Below, piece by piece: positions 20,952 to 22,053 of a DNA stretch of 22,053 nt. Source of the DNA: CAZBRS01 sp964494475. GTDB lineage: Bacteria; Myxococcota_A; UBA9042; CAZBRS01. Location: contig CAZBRS010000071.1 of the NCBI GenBank assembly GCA_964494475.1, positions 1-22,053 on the forward strand, given 5' to 3'. How positions within the stretch are numbered: the first letter of the stretch is position 1; each line of letters starts with the position of its first letter. The translations under genes were made by a program, and so were the position numbers. The notes below the pieces were generated by a model. It saw nothing but the letters and a program-made list of their open reading frames with translations. It did no database searches and was not told the origin of the DNA.

Positions 20952-22053
20952 CTACTGCCCCGCGACGCAATCGGTCGGGCCGCCCTGTTCGTACGGAAAG
21001 AGATAATAGCCGTTCAGGAGCCCCAGCACGTTCGCGTCGTCGCCCCAGGCGCGGCAGAACCAGCCGTCGACGAAGTCGACCAGGTCGACCCCGGGGATGG
21101 CCCGGTCCTGGAACTTGTCGCCGGGCAGGTAGTTGAAGATGGCGTCGTAGATGGGCAGGCGCTGGTCGTCGACGGCGTCGAAGGCTTCGGCCGTGCGGCC
21201 GTCGGCCAGGTCCCACAGCGCGCTCGCGACCAGGTACTCCGACACGTTGCCCGCCAGGGTGCCGGGCAGGGTGCCGAAGGCGAAGGGCGAGTGGATGCTC
21301 TCGAGGTCCGACGCCAGGTAGACGCCGAGCGGCCTGCTGTTCACGAACCACCGGGAGCCCTGCACGTCGGAGGCGAAGAAGGTCGACACCCCCTCGGACC
21401 AGGCGCGCCGGGGGTCGTCGCGCGTGCCGTCGTGGGGGCCGCCGGGGTTGTCGTCCCGCGAGCAGCGGGCCAGCGCGAACTTGAAGAACTCCTTCAGGAT
21501 GACCATGTCGTCGAACTCGTCGCGGTCGGTGTCCTTGCCCTGCACCGACAGCGCGTAGAGCTCGGGGCAGGCGCCCTCGTCGTAGAAGTACTTGCTGCAG
21601 AAGAGGGTGTCGGTGGTGTCGGCGCCGGTCGCCCAGTACACCGCCAGCTCGCCGAGATCGGTGCCCGTCATCAGGCGAATGGTGTCGTAGCCGTCGGACA
21701 CCACGTCGAGGATGTTGAAGGGGCCGGCGCCGTCGGCCTCGGCGATGTCGAGGTCGAGCTCGGGCTCGTCGACCAGGGTCTCGTCCAGCGACGGCGAGTC
21801 GAGGGTGTAGACCTTCTTGAACTTGGGGTGGTTCATGACCGAGATCTTGCGCAGGCCGTCGTCGTAGCGCGTGCGGGTGCTCACGCGCAAGTGCACGCCC
21901 GGCGCCCCGGGGTTCGAGAAGAAGGCCTCGTAGTGCCCCAGCCGATCGGTGTACGTCGTGGCCAGCACCACCTCGTCCGACGAGCGCACCACCTCGACCG
22001 TGGCGAACCGCACGGGCCTCCAGAGCCGGGCCCCCGTGCCGGCGCGGTCGATC
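20952..22053 (-). CDS. Metallopeptidase-like protein with degenerate zinc motif (5' end outside window)
   Basis: The frame is open through the right edge, so the N-terminus is missing; the GTG at 22013 is probably internal. At least 366 residues are encoded. The N-terminal part seen here (RFATVEVV...TTYTDRLGHYEAFF) looks like a carboxypeptidase-regulatory-like beta-sandwich. The middle (DRDEFDDMVILKEFFKFAL, then SRDDNPGGPHDG and AWSEG) aligns in layout with bacterial secreted peptidases that carry an HE(F/Y)GH motif, followed by a Ser/Asp/Gly-Gly-x-His stretch and a Trp/Phe-x-Glu-Gly. Here KEFFK replaces HEFGH, removing both zinc histidines, so catalysis by that mechanism is unlikely. It converges with the EEP gene across 21 bp. 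Confidence 0.72.
   Translation of the reverse strand, partial: IDRAGTGARLWRPVRFATVEVVRSSDEVVLATTYTDRLGHYEAFFSNPGAPGVHLRVSTRTRYDDGLRKISVMNHPKFKKVYTLDSPSLDETLVDEPELDLDIAEADGAGPFNILDVVSDGYDTIRLMTGTDLGELAVYWATGADTTDTLFCSKYFYDEGACPELYALSVQGKDTDRDEFDDMVILKEFFKFALARCSRDDNPGGPHDGTRDDPRRAWSEGVSTFFASDVQGSRWFVNSRPLGVYLASDLESIHSPFAFGTLPGTLAGNVSEYLVASALWDLADGRTAEAFDAVDDQRLPIYDAIFNYLPGDKFQDRAIPGVDLVDFVDGWFCRAWGDDANVLGLLNGYYLFPYEQGGPTDCVAGQ

Overview
This window is high-GC bacterial DNA that looks like a metagenome-assembled chromosome fragment from a Myxococcota-type (deltaproteobacterial) organism. The grounds are strong G/C preference at third codon positions, six lipobox-bearing predicted lipoproteins in 22 kb, and the cysteine-rich 'C..DADC.DGNPCT.D.C' style of surface protein familiar from that phylum. 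No rRNA or tRNA gene, CRISPR array or insertion sequence is visible. The taxonomic call is an inference. A 100-N scaffold gap sits inside one gene.

Layout. (1) 1-1588: the 3' end of proB, then proA and a 66-residue membrane protein, a proline-biosynthesis operon. (2) 1620-2867, minus: an AAA/DUF4143-type ATPase whose upstream region holds a 47-bp near-palindrome. (3) 3035-5473, plus: a very large disulfide-rich lipoprotein, convergent across a GC hairpin with a minus-strand 532-residue lipoprotein of unknown function (5519-7117). (4) 7264-11813, plus: gatE and gatD with a 4-bp overlap, then a lipoprotein with two HKD phospholipase D motifs. GatDE is the archaeal Glu-tRNA(Gln) amidotransferase, so its presence among plainly bacterial genes is the main surprise here. 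(5) 11810-12457, minus: a hemerythrin-like protein. (6) 12645-13667, plus: a lipoprotein with a formylglycine-generating-enzyme-like fold. (7) 13755-14680, plus: a FabG-like reductase split by the N gap. (8) 14707-16480, minus: ABC ATPase plus FecCD/BtuC-type permease. (9) 16614-19250, plus: a second giant Cys-rich lipoprotein closed by a perfect 15-bp-stem terminator. (10) 19411-20930, plus: a small secreted triple-repeat Cys protein and an endonuclease/exonuclease/phosphatase-fold lipoprotein. (11) 20952 to the window end, minus: part of a protein resembling a zinc metallopeptidase in which the HExxH motif reads KEFFK.

How it fits together. Core metabolism (proline synthesis, Gln-tRNA formation, a fatty-acid-type reductase, metallophore import) is interleaved with genes for envelope-anchored, disulfide-rich proteins. 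The two giant lipoproteins share a C-terminal module type, and the same short Cys motif recurs in the FGE-like lipoprotein, suggesting a modular lineage-specific surface proteome. Several plus-strand promoters can be proposed with TTGAC-like -35 boxes 16-18 bp from TAnnnT-like -10 boxes.
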